A stretch of DNA of 64,000 nt. Source: Oscillospiraceae bacterium (GTDB lineage: Bacteria; Bacillota; Clostridia; Oscillospirales; Oscillospiraceae). This document shows positions 23,031 to 32,907 of the stretch, piece by piece. Numbering within the stretch: position 1 is the first letter of the stretch; the number at the start of each line of letters is the position of its first letter. The stretch covers positions 1-64,000 of the forward strand of contig CACYYN010000014.1 of the NCBI GenBank assembly GCA_902778665.1, given 5' to 3'. The translations under genes were made by a program, and so were the position numbers. The notes beneath the pieces are model-generated. The model did no database searches. It saw only the letters and a list, made by a program, of their open reading frames with translations, and had not been told where the DNA came from.

Positions 23031-23545
23031 TGATCAGATCCATGACTGCCAGATTTGACTACGCTAAAGCTGACGTCTCTGACGGTGAAAATGTCTATCA
23101 GGTGGAATACAACCCCTATGAGGAGTTTTTCTATCTGGTCACTGATGATTCCGGTTGCCGGATAGAAAGCTATGCCAGGCTGGAGGATTGTATCTACTCC
23201 CGCTTTTCCGGCATCTTCCTTGCGCTTCAGAGGGGTATGAATGCATGCAACATGATCTATGGCACCAATATTCTCAGTGAAATCACCAGCAGCAAGGAGA
23301 TCTCAGTGCAGGAGAATTGTATTACAGCGGTCAATCGTTTCACACATCACAGAAAGCAGTATGTTGCACAGGTGAAGCGGGACTGCACCGCTGATATTTC
23401 CGCCTCTCTCTACACTGTTATCGGGCCTGGTAGGCAGCAGGAGGAGTATACCGCTCTGTATCAGGCTGTGAAATCTGAATTCTACCCTGTCCTCGCAGAT
23501 CTGGATCATGATCTGGACCGATACGTCGAAAGCAGAAACAGATAA
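23024..23545 (+). CDS. Uncharacterised protein coupled to the LRR gene
   Basis: A 173-aa protein with no signal peptide or membrane helix and no recognised family. It is acidic overall with aromatic-rich stretches (YQVEYNPYEEFFYLV). It begins 7 bases before the end of the LRR gene, with GAGG 11 bases upstream, so the two are probably coupled. The SNF2 helicase gene starts 22 bases downstream. One possibility is that it arose as the detached C-terminal part of the LRR protein; nothing in the sequence proves this. Confidence 0.65.
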   Translation: MLMIRSMTARFDYAKADVSDGENVYQVEYNPYEEFFYLVTDDSGCRIESYARLEDCIYSRFSGIFLALQRGMNACNMIYGTNILSEITSSKEISVQENCITAVNRFTHHRKQYVAQVKRDCTADISASLYTVIGPGRQQEEYTALYQAVKSEFYPVLADLDHDLDRYVESRNR

Positions 23546-23567
23546 TCTTTCAAAGGGATATACCTGT

Positions 23568-26500
23568 ATGGATAACACCACCATCAATCCGAAAACCTGC
23601 ACCTGGGACTGGAAATCATTTTTCCAGCGCTCAACCCTCGAGCTGGGGCAGAAGGATGAAAACACCGGAAAACTGATTGATTTTGACTGGAGTGCCGACG
23701 GCCGACGTGCCGTCGGCCGTACTGTTAACGGGTTCTATGTGTTCGCAAAGCAGATTCCTTCGAACTATCAGGAGGCGTCAGATTGTCCTCCCTGGGACCA
23801 GCTTTCCTTCTTTAAGGGAGAAACATACAATTCCAAACAGTTCTACAGCTGTTCCTGCTCCCAGGGGATACTTGGTGCCAGATGCCGCCATCTGGCAAAT
23901 CTGATGCTGCACCTGGAAAAAGAACACGGCCCTTTTGTATTCACGGAGACGGAAGAGGAACTTCAGGCCAGAATCCGGGCAGAGGAAGAAGAACGGGAAC
24001 GGAAGCACCGGGAAGCGGAAGAGCGAAAGGAGAAGCTGCGTCTGGAGGCAGAGCGGAAGACTAAAGAAAGGGAGCAGAACGCAGCCATCACTTACATCAG
24101 GCGATATGCCCTTCCGGTTCCTGCGGGAATCACTTTTCCTCCTGACTCTATTTTGCAAAAATCTGATATTCAGACGAATATGTTTGAGACAGAAAAAGCT
24201 GACCGGATCATGAGCGGTGAGATGCCTGTTTCGTCAGATCTCCGGGTGTTCTTCAACGATGCCGGTTTCCAAAGCCTTGCTGTCAGGGGAAGCTGCGGCG
24301 ATGATGCTGTTTCTATTGTGCTGGATCGAACGGAAATATCCGAGCTTTCCTGTACATGCGGCAGGTCACACAAAAAATGGAATTTCTACTGGAATTCTCT
24401 CGAAAACGAAGGAAAAATGTGCTGCCATGCCCTTGCTGTGTATGCAGACATCTGGAACAGGATTGTTCAGGAAAACCCGGGTGATGAGACAGACTATAAT
24501 GCTGATACACTTCTCTCTCTTCTGGTGCAGAGCGGTTCTCCCGAAAAAGCTGTGGAAGATGTCCGAAATCCCGAAATCCAGAAGAATCCTGTTCTTATTC
24601 TGACCCCAAGAATTACCAGAGATAAAAAGGGCGGGCTACAGCTCTCCTTCGATCTCGGAAAACGGGGCGGGAAAAGCTATTCCATCAAGGGGTTGGAAAA
24701 TTTTGTTTATGCTGTTTCACAGCAGTCTGTATATAACCTGACCAAGACAGAGCAGATTGATTTCTCCAGTCTTTCCTTCGATGAGGCATCCATAAAATGG
24801 TATCAGATGATCGTCTCGAGAGTGCGCTCCGTCCAGAACATCAACAGGAAACTGGATTCAGGTTCCTTCTACGCAACCAGGCATCTCTCCGTGGGTGCCG
24901 GGATTCCGCTGGAGGAAAGTGATCTGGACCAGGTTTATGATCTTTCATGCGGTGGAGAGCTGCTCTATCAGGTGGGCAGCAAAAAAGATATCTATGCCGT
25001 GCAGGTTCGCCCCTGCCATGCCCGTGCCAGAGTTTCACTCTCTCCCATACGTGGGAAGGACAATAGCCTTACAGGCATTATTCTGGAAGGCTCCATGCCG
25101 CGATTTCTCCGTGGGAGCATGCGGCAGTATCTGTTGGATACAGCGGTGTTCGGCAGTGTTTCCGAGGATGAACTGAAAGCACTGGAGCCTTTCCGTTCCA
25201 TCGCGGATGAAAGCGGCAGATTTCGCTGTACCATAGGTCTCAATAAATTCCCGGAGTTTTACTACCGTGTATTACCGGAACTCGAAGCCGCGGAGCAGAT
25301 CGATATTGATAACCGGGTTGGTCCGCTGCCTCTCGGCCTGCTTCCGCCGGAACCGGAGTTTTCTTTCTATATTGATCTGAACGATACCGTTACCTGCCGT
25401 GCCGATGTCCAATATGAAAACAGGAGCTATTCGCTTGGATTCTCGCAGGTCTCTCTCTCCGGAGAAGAGCGGGATCTCGTACAGGAAGAGCGCGTTCTCT
25501 CCGCAATCCGTCTGTTCTTCCCCGATACGGATAGACTCAACAAACTTTTTACCGCCCCGGCAGATGAAGACACGATAGCCTCCATTCTTTCTGACGGAGT
25601 AGCGTTGCTCTCCCGTTACGGTGACGTGAAAGGGAGTGATGCATTTCAGCGAGTGCATATACGCCCTGCACCTCAGCCCCGTATCTCGGTGGAGATTGAA
25701 GGCGGACTGCTGAATCTCACCATTCTGACCAAAGATCTCTCGGAAGAGGAGCTTCTGGAACTTCTCTCACGCTACCGGCGCAGAAAACGCTGGTATCGCC
25801 TGAAGAACGGGGACTTTGTAGATCTTAAACATGCGGACAGTCTGGAAGAGATGGATCGCATGGCCTCCGACTTGAATATACCCATGGAACAATTGATTCA
25901 GGGTGGCGTTCACATACCGAAATACCGCTCTCTGTATGTAGACAGGCTGCTGGATTCCCATAACGAGATTGCCGCATCACGTGATCGGCACTTCAAATCA
26001 CTCATTCGTTCCTTTCAGACGATTAAAGACTCCGATTTTGACGTTTCCGCATCGCTCTCCGATGTAATGCGTCCCTATCAGCTCTATGGCTTCCGCTGGT
26101 TGTCCACATTGACACAGGCAGGTTTTGGCGGAATTCTTGCTGATGAAATGGGCCTTGGAAAAACGATACAGATGCTGTCTCTTTTAGATTCTCTTCGTCA
26201 GGCAGGGGAAACCCGCCCTGCTCTGGTCATCTGTCCTGCCTCTCTTGTCTACAACTGGAAGGAAGAGTGTTCCCGCTTCACGCCGGATCTCTCCGTTGAA
26301 ACCCTTGCCGGTACTCTCTCCCAGCGCAAAAGCATTCTGAAGCAGATTGCATTTGGAGGAGAAACCGCAGACCTTTATATCACCTCATACGACCTGTTGA
26401 AACGCGATATCACTGCTTATGACGGGCTATATTTTTCTTCCGTTATTCTCGATGAAGCCCAATATATCAAGAATCACAAAACCGCTATTGCGAAAGCTGT

Positions 26501-27461
26501 CAAGATTCTGCAGGCAGACCACCGTTTTGCACTGACAGGAACCCCGATTGAGAACCGCCTTTCGGAGCTCTGGAGCATCTTCGATTTTCTTATGCCCGGT
26601 TTTCTCTATACATCGTCGGAATTTGCCGAACGATTTGAGACTCCGATTATGAAGAAGAAGGACCCTGCCGCCACAGCACGTCTCTCCCGCATGACAGAGC
26701 CCTTTATTCTCCGTCGTAAAAAAACAGACGTGTTGAAAGACCTCCCGGAAAAGCTGGAGGAAGTGCATACCTCGCTGATGGAAGATGACCAGCGCAAGCT
26801 ATATGATGCTCAGGTGGTGCACATGAAGGAAATTCTCTCCTCTTCCGGAAACTCCGGTGAAGACAAAATGCGGGTTCTTGCCGAAATCACCCGTCTTCGC
26901 CAGCTTTGCTGTGATCCCTCCCTCCTCTTTGAAGATTATAAGGGCTCCAGCACCAAGCGGGCAGCCTGTCTGGAACTGATTCAAAACGCCATAGACGGGG
27001 GACATCGCATGCTGGTTTTTTCCCAGTTTACTTCCATGCTCTCGCTTCTGGCAGAGGATCTGAAGCAGGCAAAGATTCCCTTTTATACTATTACCGGCTC
27101 TACTCCCAAGCAGGAGAGAATTCGATTGGTCGGCGAGTTCAACAGCAGAGAGGACGTACCCGTCTTTCTGATTTCCCTGAAAGCCGGAGGTACTGGGCTT
27201 AATCTGATCGGAGCTGATGTTGTGATTCATTATGATCCATGGTGGAATCTTGCCGTGCAAAACCAGGCGACAGACCGTGCACACCGAATCGGGCAGACCC
27301 ATCAGGTAACGGTCATTAAGCTGATCACAGCAAAAACCATCGAAGAAAAAATCATGGAGCTGCAGGAGGCAAAGCGTGATCTGGCTGATGCAATCATGGA
27401 GGGTCAGTCCAATTCCCTTATGAGCATGACAAAGGAAGAGCTTCTCGCCCTCCTGACCTGA
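23568..27461 (+). CDS. SNF2-family helicase with two SWIM zinc motifs
   Basis: A 1297-aa Swi2/Snf2 ATPase, probably acting on DNA-protein complexes. The N-terminal region holds a SWIM motif (SCSCSQGILGARCRHLANL), a Glu/Arg-rich coiled-coil of ~50 residues, and a second CxC...CCH segment (LSCTCGR ... CCHALAVY) that looks like another SWIM. A long SNF2-associated region precedes the ATPase: DEMGLGKTIQML, LDEAQYIKN, LTGTPIENRLSELWSIF, and the second lobe ending TDRAHRIGQTHQV. The frame opens at 23508, inside the previous gene; ATG 23568 after AAAGGGA is preferred. Confidence 0.93.
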   Translation: MDNTTINPKTCTWDWKSFFQRSTLELGQKDENTGKLIDFDWSADGRRAVGRTVNGFYVFAKQIPSNYQEASDCPPWDQLSFFKGETYNSKQFYSCSCSQGILGARCRHLANLMLHLEKEHGPFVFTETEEELQARIRAEEEERERKHREAEERKEKLRLEAERKTKEREQNAAITYIRRYALPVPAGITFPPDSILQKSDIQTNMFETEKADRIMSGEMPVSSDLRVFFNDAGFQSLAVRGSCGDDAVSIVLDRTEISELSCTCGRSHKKWNFYWNSLENEGKMCCHALAVYADIWNRIVQENPGDETDYNADTLLSLLVQSGSPEKAVEDVRNPEIQKNPVLILTPRITRDKKGGLQLSFDLGKRGGKSYSIKGLENFVYAVSQQSVYNLTKTEQIDFSSLSFDEASIKWYQMIVSRVRSVQNINRKLDSGSFYATRHLSVGAGIPLEESDLDQVYDLSCGGELLYQVGSKKDIYAVQVRPCHARARVSLSPIRGKDNSLTGIILEGSMPRFLRGSMRQYLLDTAVFGSVSEDELKALEPFRSIADESGRFRCTIGLNKFPEFYYRVLPELEAAEQIDIDNRVGPLPLGLLPPEPEFSFYIDLNDTVTCRADVQYENRSYSLGFSQVSLSGEERDLVQEERVLSAIRLFFPDTDRLNKLFTAPADEDTIASILSDGVALLSRYGDVKGSDAFQRVHIRPAPQPRISVEIEGGLLNLTILTKDLSEEELLELLSRYRRRKRWYRLKNGDFVDLKHADSLEEMDRMASDLNIPMEQLIQGGVHIPKYRSLYVDRLLDSHNEIAASRDRHFKSLIRSFQTIKDSDFDVSASLSDVMRPYQLYGFRWLSTLTQAGFGGILADEMGLGKTIQMLSLLDSLRQAGETRPALVICPASLVYNWKEECSRFTPDLSVETLAGTLSQRKSILKQIAFGGETADLYITSYDLLKRDITAYDGLYFSSVILDEAQYIKNHKTAIAKAVKILQADHRFALTGTPIENRLSELWSIFDFLMPGFLYTSSEFAERFETPIMKKKDPAATARLSRMTEPFILRRKKTDVLKDLPEKLEEVHTSLMEDDQRKLYDAQVVHMKEILSSSGNSGEDKMRVLAEITRLRQLCCDPSLLFEDYKGSSTKRAACLELIQNAIDGGHRMLVFSQFTSMLSLLAEDLKQAKIPFYTITGSTPKQERIRLVGEFNSREDVPVFLISLKAGGTGLNLIGADVVIHYDPWWNLAVQNQATDRAHRIGQTHQVTVIKLITAKTIEEKIMELQEAKRDLADAIMEGQSNSLMSMTKEELLALLT

Positions 27462-27490
27462 TCCATAAGCAGACTTTTCACCTCATTTGC

Positions 27491-27540
27491 AACCAGGAAC
27501 CGCACAGCTATTGTTGCAGCTGTGCGGTTCCTGGTTGTTC
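27491..27540. terminator. Strong terminator shared by helicase and alpha-galactosidase genes
   Basis: A perfect 19-bp stem (27491-27509 with 27518-27536) and an 8-base loop, followed by a T-rich stretch on +. It separates the two convergent genes. The stem is long enough to stop transcription from both sides. Confidence 0.85.
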
Positions 27541-27555
27541 TGTTATGACTGGCAA

Positions 27556-29907
27556 TTATTCAGCCGGGCGTTTTGAGCGCACGATGGATTTCTTATTTTT
27601 CTCTTCCGCAAGGCGAATCCGGTAAATATTGGAAAGAAAGTCTCCCTGAACGCGGAGAGATTCCTGATAACCTGCACCCGAAAATCTTTGTGCAAGGGGA
27701 ACTCCGGCTTCCAGTGCACTTCCCGAACAGCGAAATGAATCTGCTCCATCCATCATTTTATGATGCCGATCTGCCGTACGCAGAACAATCCCGTTTGGAT
27801 CCAGTTCTATGGGTGTGATGTGCTTCAGCAATCCGCCGAAGCGCCCGACACGCAGTGCCTGCGGCCGGCTCTCCACCTGATAAACACTTCCGGGGCAAAG
27901 GGATGAAGCATACAGCCATTCGTGCCCGGGAGAGGCAGGTATAAGGCGATGAAACAGCGCCACAAGCGTCTCCTTTCCTCCGGTTACCTGCCAGGAGACC
28001 GCCCCATCCTCCGCACGGTTCCGGCGAAATGTTCCAAACTGGAAGGTCTCCCGATGTGCTACAAACCACGCGATTGTGCTCTTCAGCTCCGCTTCTTCCA
28101 CTGGCAGCAAATGTGCCAGATCAAACTCCAGGCCGAAGGCACCGAAGAAAGCAACATTTGCTCGAGTGGACATGGGCGTTGCACGAAGCGTCTGTGCATG
28201 AGGATCGGCTGAAACATGCGCACCCACTGTCGATTGCGGATAGAGATAGCTCAGTCCGTTCTGAATATCGATGCGCTCGATAGGATCTGTGTCATCCGAA
28301 GCCCAGATCTGGGGTGCAAAGCAGAGCATGCCAAGATCGAAACGGTTTCCTCCTGAGGCACATCCCTCCAGAAGAATATGCGGCCTTGAGTCAAAGATAC
28401 GGTGCAGCACATCATAGAGCCCTAATATATAGGCATAGGCTTTTGCTCCCAGCGCAATTGAATGCCGGTTCATGTCCCATTTGACGTAATTGATCTCTGC
28501 ACTGTCCAGAATACCGGAGACTGATGCAACGATGTAATCCCTGACCGCAGGGTTTGTAAGATCCAGCAGCAGCTCATTACGGCCGTGAATGTCTCTTACA
28601 CCCGGGTTGCGCAAAGCCCAGTCCGGATGTGTCCGATAGAGATCGGAATCCTCATTGACAGCCTCCGGTTCAAACCAGAGCCCGAAATCAAGCCCGATTT
28701 CATGGATTTTTTGTGAAAGCCCGTCCAACCCGTTGGGAAGCTTGGTGCGGTTCACATTATAGTCTCCCAGCCCGGCGTGGTCATCATTACGCGCACCAAA
28801 CCAGCCGTCATCCAGCACAAACAACTCGCACCCCAGTTTTTTAGCTTTTCTTGCCAGGGAAAGGAGTTTTGCCTCATCAAAGTCAAACATGCATCCTTCC
28901 CAGTCATTGTAGATTACGGGGCGTTCCTTATATTGCCATGCTTCCGGAATGATATGCCGGTTAATAAAACGATGCATTCTGTCACTGAGACCGTTAAACC
29001 CCTTTGCACTGAAAGAAAGAACAGCTTCCGGCGTTTCGAATATTTCTCCGTCATTCAGCGTAACAAGGAAATGATCGTGAGAGATACCCTGCACAATCCT
29101 CGTCAGCCCCTGTTCACTGAGCTGCGCTGAGGAATAGTGGTTGCCGGACCAGATGAGGTTAAACCCGTAGGCTTCGCCCCAGTCCTCTCCCGTATCGGCA
29201 CGGGAAAGAATGAAGCCGGGATTGCTGAAGTTGGAGGAAAAGCCGGTAACGCTCTCGTTCACTACACGGGAACGAGAGACCGGAACACGATGAGGATGCA
29301 TCTCCGCTATCCATGCTCCGCTGAAAGCCGTCATATCGAACTTTCCCTTCAGGTCCAGCATAGAGCTCATGCATTTTGTAACCTGCAGTTTTTTCCCGCA
29401 TCCGTTGCGTAGAACCGTCCTCCGGACAAGTGCCGTATCATACAGAGAGAATGCCATGGTAAGCGTCGTCTCCTCTCCAAGGAAGGAAGAAGCGGAAACA
29501 AAGGTCAACTCCAGAGTTTCACACTTTCCCCTTGCAGCAGGAAGAGAAGAATGATACACGAGAGAATTATCTGTAATTCTTGCAGATCGGTATACAAAAT
29601 CAGGAACAATAGGTACTCCATCCAGGGAGAGTTCGATCGGAGATTCACGGTAATCCCCGATTCCGGATCCGCTCCATGCCAATGGTAGTGTATCCAGAGA
29701 AGAAAGCGGATCTGCATCATCATACAGAACCGAACATCCCCAGCCTGTACCGGCTTTGCATGACAGTGCTTCCGCATCCTCCGGCAGAAGCGGTGCTCCG
29801 AAGTGGAGAAGCTCCGCCTGTGAAAAGCGGATACGAATGATGAGGGATAGCGAATCATTTCCCAGATAGAAACAGGGTTTCTGGTCTGCTGTATATTGAC
29901 GGATCAT
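27556..29907 (-). CDS. Alpha-galactosidase, GH36
   Basis: A 783-aa cytoplasmic enzyme (no signal peptide) that removes terminal alpha-galactose from melibiose- or raffinose-type sugars. Three-domain GH36 layout: N-terminal beta-sandwich, (beta/alpha)8 barrel with CELFVLDDGWFGARNDDHAG, the nucleophile Asp in VKWDMNRH, CASGGNRFDLGML and the acid/base region WASDDTDPIERI, then a C-terminal beta domain. Length is a little above the 720-750 typical. AAGGATGG precedes the ATG. It is divergent from the GH13 gene, with a dyad in the spacer. Confidence 0.95.
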   Translation of the reverse strand: MIRQYTADQKPCFYLGNDSLSLIIRIRFSQAELLHFGAPLLPEDAEALSCKAGTGWGCSVLYDDADPLSSLDTLPLAWSGSGIGDYRESPIELSLDGVPIVPDFVYRSARITDNSLVYHSSLPAARGKCETLELTFVSASSFLGEETTLTMAFSLYDTALVRRTVLRNGCGKKLQVTKCMSSMLDLKGKFDMTAFSGAWIAEMHPHRVPVSRSRVVNESVTGFSSNFSNPGFILSRADTGEDWGEAYGFNLIWSGNHYSSAQLSEQGLTRIVQGISHDHFLVTLNDGEIFETPEAVLSFSAKGFNGLSDRMHRFINRHIIPEAWQYKERPVIYNDWEGCMFDFDEAKLLSLARKAKKLGCELFVLDDGWFGARNDDHAGLGDYNVNRTKLPNGLDGLSQKIHEIGLDFGLWFEPEAVNEDSDLYRTHPDWALRNPGVRDIHGRNELLLDLTNPAVRDYIVASVSGILDSAEINYVKWDMNRHSIALGAKAYAYILGLYDVLHRIFDSRPHILLEGCASGGNRFDLGMLCFAPQIWASDDTDPIERIDIQNGLSYLYPQSTVGAHVSADPHAQTLRATPMSTRANVAFFGAFGLEFDLAHLLPVEEAELKSTIAWFVAHRETFQFGTFRRNRAEDGAVSWQVTGGKETLVALFHRLIPASPGHEWLYASSLCPGSVYQVESRPQALRVGRFGGLLKHITPIELDPNGIVLRTADRHHKMMDGADSFRCSGSALEAGVPLAQRFSGAGYQESLRVQGDFLSNIYRIRLAEEKNKKSIVRSKRPAE

Positions 29908-29957
29908 TTTAAAACCATCCTTTTTCTGAATTTACACAACGTTTGTTCTACCAATTT

Positions 29958-29973
29958 TACCATATTTATGGTA
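29958..29973. promoter_or_regulatory. Dyad in the GH36/GH13 divergent spacer, possible operator
   Basis: TACCATA-TT-TATGGTA is a perfect 7-2-7 inverted repeat between the two glycosidase genes. It overlaps a possible minus-strand promoter (TTTTCA, 17 bases, TAAAAT) and a +-strand TATGAT. A second CG-centred sequence, ACAACGTTTGT near 29936-29946, resembles LacI-family sites. A shared sugar-responsive repressor is a plausible inference; none is encoded nearby. Confidence 0.45.
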
Positions 29974-30037
29974 TGATGAAAAGACCGGAATCAAAAAAGC
30001 CCTCCGCTAAAGAGAGCAGATTTAAGGAGGCAATCAT

Positions 30038-31690
30038 ATGAAACGGACAAGATGGTATAAAGACGGCGTGTTTTATCAGATCTGGCCACGCAGTTTTAAA
30101 GACGGAAACGGAGATGGCATGGGAGATCTCTACGGTGTCTATGAAAAACTGGACTATATCAAAAGCCTTGGGGTAGACGGGATCTGGTTTTCTCCGCTTT
30201 ATCCCTCCCCGGGTGCCGACTGTGGATATGACATCTCCGACTACTACAACATAGCTGAAGAATTTGGCGGAATGGATGCATTCCGTAAAGTGTTGGACGG
30301 TGCCCATGAACGCGGCATGAAGGTAATTATGGATCTGGTGATTAATCATACCAGTGATGAGCACGAATGGTTTCAGAAGTCACGCCGAAAAATCGAGCCC
30401 TATACAGACTATTATATCTGGCGCCCAAAACGTCCTGACGGAAAGCTGCCAAATAACTGGGACAGCATGTTTGAAGGTAAAGCCTGGCAGTGGGATGACA
30501 TACGGCAGGAATACTATCTTCATCTCTTTGCAATCAAGCAGCCGGACCTGAATATGGACAATCCACTGGTACGGCAGGAGGTTGTGAAGATTCTGCGCTA
30601 TTGGCTGGATATGGGGATCGACGGATTTCGCGAGGATGTGATCACCTTCATTTCCAAGCGGGAGGGTCTGCCGGACTCCAGTATCCCCGCTATGCGGGGT
30701 ATCTTCCATTACAATCTCGGTCCAAGGCTGCATGAATTCCTTACCCAGTTTCGCAAAGAGGCCTTTGACGACTATGACTGTGTCACTATTGCAGAATCGG
30801 CCCTCATTACACCGGAAAAAGCGCTGGAGTTTATTTCTGAGAGTGACGACAATGAATTGGACATGGTGATTCAGTTCCAGTGTATGTGCGCCGACTGCCT
30901 GTTCACAGACTTTGTACCGATGAAATTCAGCCTTTACCGCCTGAAGAGTGCCTTCTCCTCCTGGCAGGAGAAGTTGGAAGGGAAAGCATGGAACATGCTC
31001 TATCTGGAGAACCATGATCACCCGCGAATCATCTCCCGATATGGCAGCGAAAAGTATCGTGTACAAAGCGGAAAGATGCTGTGTGCCATGTATATGTTCC
31101 AGAAAGGAACGCCCTTTGTTTATCAGGGGCAGGAGATTGGCATGGTCAACTGGCTGGCAGAAAGCGTTGATATGTATGAAGATGTACAAACCGTCAACCA
31201 CCGCCCCCACTGGCCTGAAGACAAGCGCCTGCGGCTATATCACCGGGCTTCTCGTGACAACGCCAGAACACCTGTGCAGTGGGATGCAACGGAGAATGCA
31301 GGTTTTACAACCGGGAAACCTTGGTTTTATGTAAATCAGAATTATCGGGAAATCAATGTCGCTGCCGCTGAAGCTGATCCTGATTCTCTGCTTCATTTTT
31401 ACAGAAAAGCGATCCGACTGCATAAAGAGCTGTATGCTGTCCGGTACGGAAAGTACAAAGAGTATTTCCGCCTCTCCGGCAAATTCTATGTCTATGCTAT
31501 GGAGAGCCCCGCTCAGCGCGTGCTGGTAATCTGCTCTTTCTCAGACAAAGCGGAACATTTTCACGCACCGAGAGGATATAACCTGGCAGACGGAGAGTTG
31601 CTGCTTTATAATTACGGCTCCGCACTGAACGGCAACGGTTTTACCGCTCTCCCCTATGAAACCCGTGTCTATGCCTTTCATGGGAACTAA
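30038..31690 (+). CDS. GH13 alpha-glucosidase (oligo-1,6-glucosidase type)
   Basis: A 550-aa cytoplasmic alpha-glucosidase. GH13 regions in order: VIMDLVINHTSDEHEWF (I), GIDGFREDVI with the nucleophile Asp (II), TIAESALI with the acid/base Glu (III) and ENHDHPR (IV). The opening WYKDGVFYQIWPRSFKDGNGDG is typical of the oligo-1,6-glucosidase group. Region II has Glu where most relatives have Met or Val after the Arg (FREDVI versus FRMDVI), a small change close to the active site. AAGGAGG precedes the ATG. Confidence 0.93.
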   Translation: MKRTRWYKDGVFYQIWPRSFKDGNGDGMGDLYGVYEKLDYIKSLGVDGIWFSPLYPSPGADCGYDISDYYNIAEEFGGMDAFRKVLDGAHERGMKVIMDLVINHTSDEHEWFQKSRRKIEPYTDYYIWRPKRPDGKLPNNWDSMFEGKAWQWDDIRQEYYLHLFAIKQPDLNMDNPLVRQEVVKILRYWLDMGIDGFREDVITFISKREGLPDSSIPAMRGIFHYNLGPRLHEFLTQFRKEAFDDYDCVTIAESALITPEKALEFISESDDNELDMVIQFQCMCADCLFTDFVPMKFSLYRLKSAFSSWQEKLEGKAWNMLYLENHDHPRIISRYGSEKYRVQSGKMLCAMYMFQKGTPFVYQGQEIGMVNWLAESVDMYEDVQTVNHRPHWPEDKRLRLYHRASRDNARTPVQWDATENAGFTTGKPWFYVNQNYREINVAAAEADPDSLLHFYRKAIRLHKELYAVRYGKYKEYFRLSGKFYVYAMESPAQRVLVICSFSDKAEHFHAPRGYNLADGELLLYNYGSALNGNGFTALPYETRVYAFHGN

Positions 31691-31726
31691 TTAACGTAAT
31701 CTGAATGGTATTCCAATAAATGCCTC

Positions 31727-31755
31727 TTGCATTTTCTTTTCTTTTTGGTTAAAAT
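31727..31755 (+). promoter_or_regulatory. Promoter of a small-protein gene
   Basis: TTGCAT (31727-31732), a 17-base pyrimidine-rich spacer and TAAAAT (31750-31755). The following gene is flanked by this promoter and its own terminator, making a single-gene unit. Confidence 0.7.
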
Positions 31756-31808
31756 AAGGACATCCTCAGTCAGCACAGACACAAAGAATGTTTCAGGAGG
31801 TGACGTTG

Positions 31809-32102
31809 GTGGCTGATCTGAACAGAGTTAAAGAAGCGATCGGCACTGCTGTCAGCAAAGCCGGAAAGTCGCTCAGTGAGTTGGACGCCGGTGTTGCCTA
31901 CACCAAGTTGGAGGATGCAATTACGTCCCTCGATCTGGAAGGCAAAAAGCAGCAGGTCAGAGATTTTATCGACAGTCCGAAAATGGATGAGATAAAATCC
32001 ACCGGGAGAACCCTAAGAGATTTTCTTGGTTTCGTGCCGAACTACGTTCAGAGTATTCCCGGCATGATTAGAGACGGGATAGAGAGACTCAAAAAGAACT
32101 AA
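31809..32102 (+). CDS. Small uncharacterised helical protein
   Basis: A 97-aa protein with no recognised family. It is mostly amphipathic helix with many Lys and Asp residues, and has no membrane helix or cysteines. The AGGAGG at 31795-31800 fits a GTG start at 31809 (8 bases) or TTG at 31806 (5 bases). The ATG at 31788 precedes the box and is unlikely. It has its own promoter and a strong terminator, so it is an independent, possibly highly expressed gene. Confidence 0.75.
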   Translation: MADLNRVKEAIGTAVSKAGKSLSELDAGVAYTKLEDAITSLDLEGKKQQVRDFIDSPKMDEIKSTGRTLRDFLGFVPNYVQSIPGMIRDGIERLKKN

Positions 32103-32105
32103 AAG

Positions 32106-32141
32106 CAAAGACACTCCGTTTTTTCGGAGTGTCTTTGTTTT
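32106..32141 (+). terminator. Rho-independent terminator
   Basis: A perfect 13-bp stem (CAAAGACACTCCG / CGGAGTGTCTTTG) with a 6-base T loop, followed by a T-run, four bases after the small-protein gene. Confidence 0.92.
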
Positions 32142-32184
32142 TGGAGCGGAAAGCCAGGTGAGACAGGATTTCCCCTCTACCTGA

Positions 32185-32853
32185 TCAGGCTGCTTCTCTC
32201 AGATAAATAGTGATGGTAACCGATGTGCCGTAACAGGAAGCCGTCAACTGAACATTCCTCAGCTCTGCACTGACACATGTAAGCGTAACCGTGCCGTCAC
32301 TGTTCAGCGTGTACTGAAGAGACGTTCCATCCGTGTCGCTACAAGACCACTCAACAACAGGATTAAGAATATCCATCGGGTAAACCACTGCATTGACATT
32401 GATTGCCTCTCCAACCCGCATAGTCGGCCAGGCATTTTCAGGTGTCAGATCCTTGGTATTCATGTAAAGAATCTTGATCTGCTCAACCTTCGGTTCCGGT
32501 GTGGGCGGCGGAGTGGGTGCTGCTTCCACTTCAGGCCTCTGCTGGTTGTTAATAAGGGCAGGTGTTGCCGTGGGGCGTATGGATGCGTTGTCTATGGTGT
32601 CAAGCGAAGTTGTAACCATAACAATCACAGCAAGAATAACTGCTGCTACAAGAATAAGACCGAATGCCAGCTGCCATCTGACATTTGCCTCTGCACGGCT
32701 GTTCGCGGCAGTCCCCCGAACGGTGCCGGGAGTCGTCCCAGGTGTGCGGGAACTCTGGGCGACCACTCGCGTTCCGCAATTGGGGCAACGGCTTCTCAGA
32801 GAAGAGAAGGTTGCACCGCATCTGCGGCATTTTACCTGGGGAATAAGGGGCAT
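32185..32853 (-). CDS. Zinc-ribbon, single-pass membrane protein with extracytoplasmic beta domain
   Basis: A 222-aa protein. An N-terminal zinc ribbon has CRRC and CPNC pairs (residues ~9-26), followed by a Ser/Thr/Pro-rich stretch and one membrane helix (~60-83). A Pro/Thr-rich spacer (APTPPPTPEPK) leads to a C-terminal ~100-residue beta domain resembling a bacterial Ig-like fold. Topology should be zinc ribbon inside and beta domain outside. Function unknown; such proteins may link cytoplasmic state to the cell surface. GGAGG lies 7 bases upstream of the ATG. Confidence 0.78.
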   Translation of the reverse strand: MPLIPQVKCRRCGATFSSLRSRCPNCGTRVVAQSSRTPGTTPGTVRGTAANSRAEANVRWQLAFGLILVAAVILAVIVMVTTSLDTIDNASIRPTATPALINNQQRPEVEAAPTPPPTPEPKVEQIKILYMNTKDLTPENAWPTMRVGEAINVNAVVYPMDILNPVVEWSCSDTDGTSLQYTLNSDGTVTLTCVSAELRNVQLTASCYGTSVTITIYLREAA

Positions 32854-32907
32854 AATAATTCCTCCATCATAAACACATCTGGATTTCAGTGCGATAGTCT
32901 GGATAGG

